From: Virgibacillus litoralis
GTDB taxonomy: Bacteria; Bacillota; Bacilli; Bacillales; Amphibacillaceae
Length of the DNA stretch: 64,000 nt
Direction of reading: 5' to 3'
Assembly: GCF_017873675.1 (NCBI RefSeq)
Contig: NZ_JAGGKK010000008.1
Location: 91,905-155,904 of the forward strand
A program made the translations under genes and the position numbers. Below the pieces are notes generated by a model that saw only the letters and a program-made list of their open reading frames with translations, was not told the origin of the DNA and did no database searches. Shown piece by piece: positions 36,092 through 44,971 of the stretch (its first letter is position 1; the number at the start of each line of letters is the position of its first letter).

Positions 36092-37441
36092 ATGAAAAAT
36101 AACTCGTATGAAATTAGCAACCATTTAAAATTTATTATCCCATCGCTTCTTGGAATATTCCTGTTTATGACTCCTGTTGGTACTGATGGTGGCATGACAA
36201 TTCCGATTGCTGTTTTAGCTGATTGGATACAGGAATTACTTGGTAATCAGTTATCAGCGATCATGATGATAATTATTACGTTAACTGCAATCATGACCAT
36301 TGTCGCCAGGTTGCTTGGTAAAGAAGCTTTTAGCAAGACACCATTTTTTCAACAGTTATTTCATGTAAGTACATTTTGGGTAATAACTCGTGTCCTTGCA
36401 GCCATTTTTGCAATCATGGTTTATTTCCGAATAGGTCCTGAAGCAATACATGGACCAGCTACGGGACAACTATTATTAGGTGACTTACTGCATGTACTTT
36501 TCGCTGTATTTTTATTTGCTGGCCTATTTCTGCCATTATTAATGAATTACGGTTTGTTAGACTTATTCGGTACATTGATGACTAAAATAATGCGTCCATT
36601 GTTTAAACTGCCAGGACGCGGGTCAATTGACTCCCTTGCATCATGGATCGGTGACGGCACAATTGGTGTACTTCTGACGAGTAAACAGTATGAGGAAGGA
36701 TATTATACGAAGCGTGAAGCTGCCGTTATTGGTACCACGTTCTCGGTTGTTTCAATTACATTTACCTTGGTAGTTATTAGTGAAGTGGACCTAATGCATA
36801 TGTTTATTCCGTTTTATTTAACAGTAATTGCAGCAGGGTTTGTTGCAGCACTAATCATGCCACGAATTCCGCCACTTTCCACAAAGGCAAATACGTATAT
36901 TACAGAAGCTCAGGGCGGTATTGAAGAAGATATACCCGAGGGTTATAATACACTGACATTCGGCTATAAAAAAGCATTGGATCGCAGTAAAAAAGAAACA
37001 AGTATTACTAAATTCTTTAAAGAAGGCGGACAGAACATCCTCGATATGTGGATGGGAGTTGCACCTATCGTAATGGCATTCGGTTTAATTGCCTTAATTA
37101 TCGCGGAATATACTCCAGTATTTACCTGGCTTGGGCTTCCGTTCATTCCATTATTGGAATTGATGCAAGTCCCATATGCTCAAGCAGCGTCTGAAACTAT
37201 TCTAATTGGCTTTGCCGATATGTTTCTTCCTGCCATTATTGGATCTTCCATTGAAGCGGAAATAACCAGATTTATTATTGCGGCCTTATCGGTAACACAG
37301 CTAATTTACATGTCAGAGGTTGGTGGGCTTTTACTTGGCTCCAAAGTGCCTGTCTCATTTAAAGATTTATTTATCATCTTCCTTTTAAGAACACTGATAA
37401 CATTGCCGATCATCACCTTAATAGCGCATATGTTATTTTAA
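36092..37441 (+). CDS. YjiH family membrane protein (nucleoside-transporter gate domain)
   Basis: A 449-residue integral membrane protein with ten or more predicted helices. It resembles the YjiH family, built from the gate domain found in NupC-type nucleoside transporters and spore maturation proteins: SLLGIFLFMTPVGTDGGMTI at the start, SLASWIGDGTIGVLLTSKQY in the middle, ETILIGFADMFLPAIIGSSI and VTQLIYMSEVGGLLLGSKVP near the end. Substrate unknown. ATG behind AGGGGG. It is monocistronic, with the R1 element and a terminator downstream. Confidence 0.82.
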   Translation: MKNNSYEISNHLKFIIPSLLGIFLFMTPVGTDGGMTIPIAVLADWIQELLGNQLSAIMMIIITLTAIMTIVARLLGKEAFSKTPFFQQLFHVSTFWVITRVLAAIFAIMVYFRIGPEAIHGPATGQLLLGDLLHVLFAVFLFAGLFLPLLMNYGLLDLFGTLMTKIMRPLFKLPGRGSIDSLASWIGDGTIGVLLTSKQYEEGYYTKREAAVIGTTFSVVSITFTLVVISEVDLMHMFIPFYLTVIAAGFVAALIMPRIPPLSTKANTYITEAQGGIEEDIPEGYNTLTFGYKKALDRSKKETSITKFFKEGGQNILDMWMGVAPIVMAFGLIALIIAEYTPVFTWLGLPFIPLLELMQVPYAQAASETILIGFADMFLPAIIGSSIEAEITRFIIAALSVTQLIYMSEVGGLLLGSKVPVSFKDLFIIFLLRTLITLPIITLIAHMLF

Positions 37442-37487
37442 AGAAAGGCTGAATTCTAAAAGTTCGTTGTTTTTGACAGAAAAGACA

Positions 37488-37638
37488 TTAGAAAACTTGG
37501 CATTCGTTAAAGGGATTCTTATGAAAGCGTACTTTGCTTTCTTAGAACCCCTTATACTCTGGGGTGCAAGCCTTTGGGCGAATTGCCTTAGTTGCACTTA
37601 TGCAGTAAGAAAGTAGTTATACTTTCTTAACTGCCAAG
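37488..37638 (+). repeat. R1 element, full-length 151-bp copy
   Basis: It starts TTAGAAAACTTGGCATTCG. Its first hairpin pairs AAAGGGATTC / GAACCCCTT around GAAAGC-GTACTTT-GCTTTC. The middle carries CTTAGTTGCACTTATGCAG, and the last hairpin pairs AAGAAAGTA / TACTTTCTT. Orientation is opposite to the short copies. Confidence 0.85.
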
Positions 37639-37642
37639 TAAA

Positions 37643-37670
37643 CAACCCACCATTTCATAATGGTGGGTTG
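37643..37670. terminator. Bidirectional terminator between the YjiH-family gene and the reductase-like gene
   Basis: CAACCCACCATT (37643-37654) pairs perfectly with AATGGTGGGTTG (37659-37670), followed by CTTTAATTT on the plus strand. Confidence 0.8.
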
Positions 37671-37714
37671 CTTTAATTTATAAATTAATAAAAGGGGGTA
37701 TTATAGTATACGTT

Positions 37715-38545
37715 TTAACTAAATTTTTGTTTCGTTATTTCCGTAATTTTTTTGGTATCGAGTGAAGTATTTTTCGGTACTTCCTGATTCACTACCTCTT
37801 CCTCTGATTCCTTTTCGACAAGATTCATATCGTAGCCAAATTCCTCTGCCTTTTGCCGCATGAATTCATAGAAGCTTTGACTCTTGTTCGGCCCAACATG
37901 ATATACACCTGTAACATCATTTTGAACCAATTCAACAACTACATTCGCCAGGTCATCAACATAAACAAACGTACGGATTAAATCATCCCGAAAAGCAATT
38001 CGTTTATCTGACCGAAGATGATAAGCTAATTTATCAGTTCGTTCGTCAAGTTTACCTATTTTATTCTCACCATAAATCGGCCCAGCGCGCAATATAGCAT
38101 AATTGGTCAGTTCTTTCGTTATAAAACGTTCTGCCTTTACTTTTGCATTCGCATAGTTAGCCAGCAAATGGTCATCAGGCAATTTTGACATTGGATGATC
38201 CTCATTATATGGCCCTTTACCTTCTGCAAATACAAAATCCGATGAAATGTAAACTAGTTTTGTTTGTGGTGTGAGATGCGTTATTAAGTGCATAAGCCCT
38301 TGATCTACTAGTTCATGCTCATTTGGCCCACTCATCACTGACCATACTACCACATCGGGTTGAGCTTTTTTAAAGAAATCAGAAAATGACTCTGGCTGAT
38401 TAATATCTAGTTTATATAAATCATCAAACATAGTCGGTTCTCTTAAGAATGTTCCTACCACTTCGATATCATGTTTATCTTTTAGCAACTGATATATCGA
38501 AGCGCCTGTGTAGCCACTTGCTCCAAATACACATACTTTCATCAC
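37715..38545 (-). CDS. RmlD-like NAD(P)-dependent sugar-nucleotide reductase or epimerase
   Basis: A 276-residue extended short-chain dehydrogenase. The N-terminal dinucleotide motif is GASGYTG (residues 9-15) in MKVCVFGASGYTGASIYQLL. The catalytic YxxxK appears as YANAKVKAERF with upstream SSDFVF. Overall it resembles dTDP-4-dehydrorhamnose reductase (RmlD) proteins, but there is no rhamnose operon here, and the real substrate is unknown. It lies 31 bases downstream of the acyltransferase gene and may be co-transcribed with it, hinting at surface-sugar modification (inference). Confidence 0.8.
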   Translation of the reverse strand: MMKVCVFGASGYTGASIYQLLKDKHDIEVVGTFLREPTMFDDLYKLDINQPESFSDFFKKAQPDVVVWSVMSGPNEHELVDQGLMHLITHLTPQTKLVYISSDFVFAEGKGPYNEDHPMSKLPDDHLLANYANAKVKAERFITKELTNYAILRAGPIYGENKIGKLDERTDKLAYHLRSDKRIAFRDDLIRTFVYVDDLANVVVELVQNDVTGVYHVGPNKSQSFYEFMRQKAEEFGYDMNLVEKESEEEVVNQEVPKNTSLDTKKITEITKQKFS

Positions 38546-38576
38546 TCTTCACCTTCCTTTTCCCATATACTTTGTC

Positions 38577-39593
38577 TTAAGCATGATGTTGGTGATCTTT
38601 ATTTTCCGGTCGACTAAACAGCCTTTTCAATTTTGAAATGTTTCCTTCAATAATTGGTTGACTTACTACTTGGATTGGTTTGCTAGATAAAACAAGAACA
38701 ATTGCCGCCGAAATAGCAGCCAAACCTACTAGATCCAGTACGTTATTTATCTCAAATAATCCTGCTTGCCTGAAAAATTGAATAAAAAACCCATGCAACA
38801 GATAGACATATAATGTTCTTGTGCCCAACTTTGTGAACTTATTATGAGCTTTAGGAATCCATGCTAATACGCTGATTGCCATAATAGCTGACGTAAGATA
38901 TACGAGTAATCGTGCAAACAAGCCAAACTCTGGCTGACCTAAATCACTATACGATTTAGAAGCAAGCAGCCACCCTGAATTAAAATCAGGCGCAATATAT
39001 ATAGCTACTGCTACTGTTGCTATAATTGCAACAGATGCTATCTTTGCACTCTTATGCTTTATCCACATTACATGATTCTGTGTTAGCCAGTAACCTATCA
39101 AGAAAAATGGGAAAAATACGAATGTGCGAGATAAACTAAATGTGTGTCCAATTTCTCCAAAATAGCCAACTGCCAAGCCAATACTTATAGCAGTGATTAC
39201 GCTTAGAACTGCTGGAATCTTTTTGAACCAATACAGCAATATATGCCAGCTGAATAAACTAAACAGAAACCATAATGACCAGTGCGGATAGAACATACCC
39301 GTCTGCCAGCCTTCTTTGCCAATGAAAAAGTAATAAACTGTATATAGTACCTGAAAAATAATATATGGTACTAATAACTTTTTAGCTAAATTCAATATAT
39401 ATTTCTTGTTCCCTGATCCTTTTGCGAAAAAACCTGCCAGGAAAATAAATGCTGGCATATGAAATGTGTAAATCCATAAATAAAATGAACTCATTCCCCG
39501 TGAATCATCCGTAAATGGCTGTATCATATGGCCAAATACGACGAGGAAAATTAAGAATACTTTCGCGTTATCAAAAAATGCATTTCGTTCCAT
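38577..39593 (-). CDS. Acyltransferase-3 family membrane protein
   Basis: A 338-residue protein with about ten membrane helices, of the acyltransferase-3 (OafA/YrhL-like) superfamily that O-acylates surface sugars. The family signature is at the N-terminus: MERNAFFDNAKVFLIFLVVF then GHMIQPF, with the conserved His, and later TFHMPAFIFLAGFFAKG. ATG 39593 is taken as the start, behind AAGGGATG; the frame stays open ten codons further. It precedes the RmlD-like gene. Confidence 0.82.
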   Translation of the reverse strand: MERNAFFDNAKVFLIFLVVFGHMIQPFTDDSRGMSSFYLWIYTFHMPAFIFLAGFFAKGSGNKKYILNLAKKLLVPYIIFQVLYTVYYFFIGKEGWQTGMFYPHWSLWFLFSLFSWHILLYWFKKIPAVLSVITAISIGLAVGYFGEIGHTFSLSRTFVFFPFFLIGYWLTQNHVMWIKHKSAKIASVAIIATVAVAIYIAPDFNSGWLLASKSYSDLGQPEFGLFARLLVYLTSAIMAISVLAWIPKAHNKFTKLGTRTLYVYLLHGFFIQFFRQAGLFEINNVLDLVGLAAISAAIVLVLSSKPIQVVSQPIIEGNISKLKRLFSRPENKDHQHHA

Positions 39594-39785
39594 GCTTCTC
39601 ATCCCTTTTACGTTCATAATCATCCAACCCTATAATCTTTATACCCGTTTCAAAACAGTAATACGTTAGTAAACCAGTAATTTATTGAGGTTGTTATTGA
39701 ATTGTAAACGGAATGAAAAAATGAAATATGAATGTTAGGAACTTGGTAAAGGGATTGCAACAAAAGACTGCTAAAAAGAAACATG

Positions 39786-39815
39786 CCCCTTCCTTATAGG
39801 ATAGGTGACATGCTC
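39786..39815 (-). terminator. Likely terminator of ku
   Basis: On the minus strand CATGTCACCTATCC and GGAAGGGGCATG can pair with a few mismatches, followed by TTTCTTTTT. Imperfect stem, so only moderately sure. Confidence 0.5.
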
Positions 39816-39818
39816 GAA

Positions 39819-40682
39819 TTATTTAGCCGCCTTTTTCTTTTGTGTTGACGATTTAGTCTTCTGTTCTGGTTTCTTTTTCGTCTTTTCTTTTGTCTTTTTT
39901 TGCTCACTTTCCTGAGTACGATCGAGTGAAGCCTGCAGTGCGTCCATTAAATTAGTTGCTTTCTCAGGCTTCGGCTTGTCTTTTGCAGTTGTAACTTCTT
40001 CCTGATTTTTCTTTTCCTCGATTAAATCTAATAAAGCGGAACGGTATTCATCTTTATATTTTTCTGGATCAAAGGTTGTCGTTAATTGATCAATTAGCAT
40101 TTTGGCCGTATCCAGCTCTTTCTTTGGTGTATCGGCTTCTTCTGGAACATTTGGCACGTCCTGGACATTACGAACTTCATCTGGAAAATGAATTGTTTCC
40201 ACTACAAGTGTGTTTTGATAAATACGGATAACCGCCAGCTGTTCTTTTGAGCGTATAATCATTTTTGCAATACCGATTTTCCCTGTGTCCTCAAGTGCAG
40301 AACGCAGCAGACTGTACGCCTTGCCTCCACCTTCACTCGGTGATAGGAAATAACTTTTTTCAAAATAGATTGGGTCTATTTCTTCTAATTTTACAAAGTC
40401 AACAATTTCTACGGCCTTATCAGCCTGTTCCTTCTTTAAGTTTTCCAGCTCTTCATCATCCAGAACAACAAATTTATTTTTGGCATATTCATATGCCTTT
40501 ACAATTTCATCATTTTCAATCTCCCTATCACATACTGGACACGTACGTTCATACTTTATCGGAGATTGACATTCTTTATGAAGCTGTCGTAATTTCACGT
40601 CTTTATTTTCAGTCGCCGCATGCATCTTTACAGGGATGTTTACAAGTCCGAAGCTGATGGTTCCCTTCCACATCGTGTGCAT
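39819..40682 (-). CDS. ku: Ku protein, DNA-end binding (non-homologous end joining)
   Basis: Bacterial Ku (287 residues) forms a ring on double-strand breaks and recruits LigD. The family core is clear: MWKGTISFGLVNIPVKMHAAT at the start, the CxxC pair in RTCPVCDREI, KSYFLSPSEGGGKAYSLLRSA in the middle, and a C-terminal tail after about residue 225 that is extremely lysine-rich (KKTKEKTKKKPEQKTKSS...), probably for DNA threading. ATG at 40682 follows GGGAGG with 8-base spacing. It is divergent from ligD with 106 bases between the starts, unlike the same-strand ykoV-ykoU order of B. subtilis. Confidence 0.95.
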   Translation of the reverse strand: MHTMWKGTISFGLVNIPVKMHAATENKDVKLRQLHKECQSPIKYERTCPVCDREIENDEIVKAYEYAKNKFVVLDDEELENLKKEQADKAVEIVDFVKLEEIDPIYFEKSYFLSPSEGGGKAYSLLRSALEDTGKIGIAKMIIRSKEQLAVIRIYQNTLVVETIHFPDEVRNVQDVPNVPEEADTPKKELDTAKMLIDQLTTTFDPEKYKDEYRSALLDLIEEKKNQEEVTTAKDKPKPEKATNLMDALQASLDRTQESEQKKTKEKTKKKPEQKTKSSTQKKKAAK

Positions 40683-40788
40683 TAGCATAACCTCCCTTTT
40701 TACCATAGTGTACCGCCATAGATTTTTTTTATCCTTTTGATATTTTTCTATTGTATGAGCAACATTAATATAAAGGAGTGTGTTAGCC

Positions 40789-42588
40789 GTGAATATAATG
40801 AAGCCAATTGCCAGTGAGCAAATTCCAACCGGGGCTGAATGGGTTTATGAAGTAAAGTATGATGGATTTCGTTGTGTTCTGCATTGGGAGAAAGAGACTA
40901 TCCGTTTAATAAGCAGAAACGATACAGATCTTACTGTAAATTTCCCAGAAATCATTCAGGCTTGTCAGGCCAAGCAATCGTCAATTGAGGATTACCTTCC
41001 ACTCCGAGTTGATGGTGAATTGGTTGTTTTGAATAATGAGTACCAGGCCAATTTTTCCTGGATTCAAAAGCGTGGACGTCTTAAAAAGAAAGAGCCAATT
41101 CAAAATGCTGCTGCAACTCGTCCAGCAAGCTTTATGGCGTTTGATTTACTGGAAAATGAGGGTAAATCACTAGTCAACGAAAAGTTTGCTGAACGCAAAA
41201 AAAAACTTGCTGTCATTTTTGACAAGGGACAGTTTGAGAGCCTGTTACGTTATGTACCTTTTACAAATGATGCAGATGAATTGTGGGCGAGGGTATTTGA
41301 CTATAAAAGTGAAGGCATAGTCGCTAAACGTTTGAATAGCGTCTACGGAGATAAAAAGAAGCATAGTGATTGGTTTAAAATCAAAAACTGGCGTAAAATT
41401 AATGGGTTTTTAACTTTTTATAATACTGAAAATGACTATTTTACTGTTTGCGTTTTTGATCATGATGAAGTGCTTACTATCGGCAAATGTAAGCACGGAC
41501 TGGATGATGAGGAATCTAATACTTTGAAGAAACTATTTCGTTCAAATGGGGCAAAAGAAGGCGACGGTTTTAGACTGCCTCCTGCAATATGTGCTGAGAT
41601 TAATACGTTAGACTTATTTAAAAGTGAGTTACGGGAGCCTGAGTTTAATCAAATATTGCCAAATATGGATGCCTCCGATTGCACATTGGATAAGTTAAAG
41701 CTCGATATCACCTTACCTCCAAATACAGTTGAACTTACAAATACAGATAAAATTTTCTGGCCACAGACTAGTATGACAAAGGGAGATTTACTTATATACA
41801 TAAGGGAAGTTTCTCCTTACATGCTGCCCTTTCTTAAAGATCGTCGTTTAACTGTTATCCGCTGTCCTGATGGGGTACATAAGGAATCTTTTTTTCAAAA
41901 ACATCTACCTGATTACGCGCCATCCTTCATAACAAGTGTCTATGTAGAGGATGAGGAGTTCTTTATTTGCGACTCATTGAGTTCATTGCTGTGGTTTGCT
42001 AATCATGGAGCTGTCGAATTTCATATTCCATTTCAATCGGCTGACAATGACACCCCAACGGAAATAGCTTTCGACTTGGATCCACCTGACAGAGAGGCAT
42101 TCCCACTAGCTATTAAGGCTGCCAATATACTGAAACAATTGCTTGATAACCTTGAATTAGTTTCATTTGTTAAAACATCTGGCGGAAAAGGGCTGCAAAT
42201 ACACATTCCTATCCCTATCGAAAGCATGACGTATGATCAGACAGGGGTTTTCACCCAAGCAATCGCCTGGACAATTGAAAAGGAACACCCTGAATTATTT
42301 ACTACTGAACGACTCAAGAAAAACAGAGGAGACCGCCTGTATATTGATTATTTACAGCATGGCAAAGACAAAACATTAATTGCCCCCTATTCACCACGAA
42401 AAAGAGATGATGCAACAGTTTCAGCACCATTATTTTGGGAAGAAGTTAAGGAAGGACTCACGCCTGATTCGTTTACAATTGCTAATGTTGTTGAACGTGT
42501 GAAAAGGGACGGATGCCCGTTCGATGGTTATTTTGACGTGGGTAAAACCCAAGTAATGGATAAAATCTTGGGGCTTGTGGAGAGGTAA
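40789..42588 (+). CDS. ligD: ATP-dependent DNA ligase LigD with polymerase domain
   Basis: About 599 residues. The N-terminal adenylation domain has the catalytic lysine K23 in EVKYDGFRC, followed by an OB-fold domain. The C-terminal archaeo-eukaryotic primase-like polymerase domain (about 310-595) carries KIFWPQTSMTKGDLL, the catalytic FDLDPPD and the KTSGGKGLQIHIPI block. The order ligase-then-polymerase without a phosphoesterase domain is the Bacillus type. GTG at 40789 is chosen, with AAAGGAG ten bases upstream; GTG 40780 is too close and ATG 40798 too far. Partner of the divergent ku. Confidence 0.92.
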   Translation: MNIMKPIASEQIPTGAEWVYEVKYDGFRCVLHWEKETIRLISRNDTDLTVNFPEIIQACQAKQSSIEDYLPLRVDGELVVLNNEYQANFSWIQKRGRLKKKEPIQNAAATRPASFMAFDLLENEGKSLVNEKFAERKKKLAVIFDKGQFESLLRYVPFTNDADELWARVFDYKSEGIVAKRLNSVYGDKKKHSDWFKIKNWRKINGFLTFYNTENDYFTVCVFDHDEVLTIGKCKHGLDDEESNTLKKLFRSNGAKEGDGFRLPPAICAEINTLDLFKSELREPEFNQILPNMDASDCTLDKLKLDITLPPNTVELTNTDKIFWPQTSMTKGDLLIYIREVSPYMLPFLKDRRLTVIRCPDGVHKESFFQKHLPDYAPSFITSVYVEDEEFFICDSLSSLLWFANHGAVEFHIPFQSADNDTPTEIAFDLDPPDREAFPLAIKAANILKQLLDNLELVSFVKTSGGKGLQIHIPIPIESMTYDQTGVFTQAIAWTIEKEHPELFTTERLKKNRGDRLYIDYLQHGKDKTLIAPYSPRKRDDATVSAPLFWEEVKEGLTPDSFTIANVVERVKRDGCPFDGYFDVGKTQVMDKILGLVER

Positions 42589-42845
42589 TCCTGGTTGGAG
42601 TGTTGGCTCGCTCGAGTTTGGGGTGCTGTCGCTCGAGTTTGAGGTACTGTCGCTCGAGTTTGAGGTGCTGTCGCTCGAGTTTGGGGCGCTGTCGCTCGAG
42701 TTTGAGGTGTTGTCGCTCGAGTTTGAGCGCTGCTCGCTCGAGTTTGAGGTGCTGTCGCTCGAGTTTGGGCGCTGCTCGCTCGAGTTTGGGGCTGCTCGCT
42801 CGAGTTTGAGGTGCTGTCGCTCGAATTGCATGCCAAATCGCGCGA
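42589..42845 (+). repeat. Array of ~21-bp CGCTCGAGTTTG repeats after ligD
   Basis: About eleven units, mostly of TCGCTCGAGTTTGAGGTGCTG type with period 20-21, start at the ligD stop codon. Each contains the XhoI-like palindrome CTCGAG. Long open frames run through it on both strands because of the repeat period, but they read as low-complexity Ser/Asn or Arg/Cys and are not genes. Confidence 0.9.
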
Positions 42846-42873
42846 GTTGATCTACTTTTAAAGCAATAAAAAT

Positions 42874-42896
42874 AGTCGCCCCAATCTGGAGCGACT
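42874..42896. terminator. Bidirectional terminator between ligD and tcyP
   Basis: AGTCGCCCCA (42874-42883) pairs with TGGAGCGACT (42887-42896) with one mismatch, followed by CTTTTT on the plus strand and preceded by AAAAAT, so it works both ways. Confidence 0.8.
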
Positions 42897-42906
42897 CTTT
42901 TTAAAA

Positions 42907-44301
42907 TTATAGTGATGTTTCTTGTTCGATTGCTGTTTTATCGTTAAAGGTTTTCAGGTTTAATTTTTTCATTATACGTGATGTTAAGGTACCTGAAAGC
43001 ATCGAATCATTTACATTTAATGCGGTACGACCCATGTCGATTAGTGCTTCAATTGATATTAATAGTCCGGCTAATGCAACAGGAAGACCCATTGATGAAA
43101 GCACTATTAATGCGGCGAATGTTGCGCCACCACCTACACCTGCTACCCCAAATGAACTTATACCTATGATTAACACTAATTGCGTGATAAATCCTGGTGT
43201 AAACGGATCGATTCCAACTGATGGTGCAATCATAACAGCTAACATGGCTGGGTAGATTCCTGCACAACCATTTTGCCCAATCGTAGCACCAAAGGATGCA
43301 GACATATTGGCAATTCCGGAATCAACACCAAGTGAGTTTCGTTGCGCTTGAATGTTCAGCGGAATTGTCCCTGCACTTGAGCGTGAAGTAAATGCAAAAC
43401 CAAGTACTGGCAACACTTTTCTCAAGTAAGTCATTGGATTCAATCCGAATACGCCTACCATAACAAGATGGATGATAAACATGACGGCTAATGCCACATA
43501 TGAAGCAATAACAAACTTACCTAGTTCCATAATCCCAGCAACATCTGTGTTGGCTACTGTATTTGCCATTAATGCGAGTATACCAAATGGTGTTAAGCGT
43601 AAAACCAGTGTTACAATTCGCATAACCACTGCATATATCGAGTTCATTATATTCGTAAACATTTCTGCTTGTTCCGGATTTTTTCTTCGTAAACCGAGAA
43701 CGGCGATACCGATTATTATCGAGAATATTACAACTGCAATTACAGATGTAGATCGTTGCTGCGTCATATCCAGGAATATATTTGACGGGATAAAGCTTAG
43801 AATTTTTTCAGGTGTAGACAGATCCTCTATATCACCTAATCTTGATTCCAGCATTGTTCCTCGATCGTTTTCTGCTTGACCTGCCTCAATTTCACTAGCA
43901 TTCAAGTCAAATATTGCGGCACTTCCTATCCCTACAAGTGCTGCTATCATTGCGGTTCCCACTAAGATACCAATAATCCAACCTGCCATTTTCCCAAGTT
44001 CTGAACCTTTTTCCAAATTAATAATCGATTGAATAATTGAGACCATAACCAGAGGCACGACAATCATCATTAGTAAGCTAATATATCCCCTGCCTACAAT
44101 ATTATACCACTCGGTTGTCTGTGATAACACTTCCGACCCTGCACCGTATACAGCCTGTAAAATGGCACCTAATACGATACCAAGTCCCAAACCTGTGAAC
44201 ACACGTTTACTAAATGAAAAATGTTTCTTTTGCATGTAAATAAGAAGTCCAATGATTGCTGCTAATGCCGCGATGTTCACTAAAATATATGCTAAGTCCA
44301 C
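42907..44301 (-). CDS. tcyP: L-cystine symporter TcyP
   Basis: A 464-residue sodium/dicarboxylate-type (DAACS) symporter that matches B. subtilis TcyP closely along its length: the N-terminal MQKKHFSFSKRVFTGLGLGI, MIVVPLVMVSIIQS, the signature AFTSRSSAGTIPLNIQAQ, and SFGVAGVGGGATFAALIVLS followed by DMGRTALNVN. It imports cystine. GTG start behind AAAGGAGG. Strong promoter upstream with a palindrome overlapping the -10, so it is probably repressed when cysteine is plentiful (CymR or similar, inference). Confidence 0.92.
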   Translation of the reverse strand: MDLAYILVNIAALAAIIGLLIYMQKKHFSFSKRVFTGLGLGIVLGAILQAVYGAGSEVLSQTTEWYNIVGRGYISLLMMIVVPLVMVSIIQSIINLEKGSELGKMAGWIIGILVGTAMIAALVGIGSAAIFDLNASEIEAGQAENDRGTMLESRLGDIEDLSTPEKILSFIPSNIFLDMTQQRSTSVIAVVIFSIIIGIAVLGLRRKNPEQAEMFTNIMNSIYAVVMRIVTLVLRLTPFGILALMANTVANTDVAGIMELGKFVIASYVALAVMFIIHLVMVGVFGLNPMTYLRKVLPVLGFAFTSRSSAGTIPLNIQAQRNSLGVDSGIANMSASFGATIGQNGCAGIYPAMLAVMIAPSVGIDPFTPGFITQLVLIIGISSFGVAGVGGGATFAALIVLSSMGLPVALAGLLISIEALIDMGRTALNVNDSMLSGTLTSRIMKKLNLKTFNDKTAIEQETSL

Positions 44302-44412
44302 GATAATTCCTCCTTTATCCTTTTTGTTTTTATTGTTCTTTATGCTTGTAGCATCATTATATGATGCCGCACATAAAAACGATACACACTAATATATATT
44401 ATTCCTATCAAA

Positions 44413-44457
44413 ATAGTATGTTTTAATACTATACAATTGGACGGAATAAATTGTCAA
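44413..44457 (-). promoter_or_regulatory. tcyP promoter with overlapping palindrome
   Basis: Minus-strand -35 TTGACA (44457-44452), 18-base spacer, -10 TATAGT (44433-44428). The inverted repeat ATAGTAT-N6-ATACTAT (44413-44432) overlaps the -10 and the expected start. A nearby TATTCC/GGAATA pair loosely resembles CymR half-sites, but the match is weak. Confidence 0.6.
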
Positions 44458-44515
44458 GAGATGAATTACTAGTGGTATCGACAAAAAAATAACAAGGCCA
44501 CAAAATGCGACCTTG

Positions 44516-44956
44516 CTACGTTATATCTGCTTGTAATTCTATTTCAACATTACCTTTTAATGCACGTGAAATCATGCAGCTTGCTTCTGCTTTTTCAACT
44601 AATTTTTCCAGTTTATTATATTCATCCTGGCTCGCATTTTCCTGTAACGCAACTGTTGGCTTATGAATAATTTTTTTATACGTAATAACACCTTTTGTTA
44701 CGTCAACAATGCCCTCTGATTCTAATCCCATTTCCTTTAATGGAAGTTTTGTTCGCTCAATCATAGCCGCTAATGTAATCAGATAGCACGTTGCAGCTGC
44801 ACCTAATAGCATCTCGTCAGGGTTTGTCCCTACTCCAGGACCATCCATTTCAGGTGGTATAGATACTTTCGTTTGTAAATTCCCTGCTTCAATTGAACCT
44901 GTACTATTTCGTCCACCAGGCCAATCTGCTTTTAATTGAAAATGATGCTCAGCCAT
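44516..44956 (-). CDS. OsmC/Ohr-family peroxiredoxin-like protein
   Basis: A 146-residue OsmC-family protein, a thiol peroxidase that reduces organic hydroperoxides. The two reactive cysteines are present: C57 in LGAAATCYLITLAAMIE and C127 in AEASCMISRAL. The conserved N-terminal Arg-containing stretch and the GTNPDEMLLGA block fit the family. It stands alone, downstream of the chrA remnant and upstream of tcyP, on the same strand. Confidence 0.9.
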   Translation of the reverse strand: MAEHHFQLKADWPGGRNSTGSIEAGNLQTKVSIPPEMDGPGVGTNPDEMLLGAAATCYLITLAAMIERTKLPLKEMGLESEGIVDVTKGVITYKKIIHKPTVALQENASQDEYNKLEKLVEKAEASCMISRALKGNVEIELQADIT

Positions 44957-44971
44957 CGAATCACCTCAAGT

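Noticed and set aside
37715..39593. Rhamnose or capsule biosynthesis cluster
   Set aside because: Only one RmlD-like protein and one acyltransferase are present; no nucleotidyltransferase, dehydratase or glycosyltransferase accompanies them.
42430..42850. Several open frames on both strands through the region after ligD, coding for Ser/Asn-rich or Arg/Cys-rich proteins
   Set aside because: They arise from the repeat period near a multiple of three and show no start signals or family similarity; the region is a repeat array.
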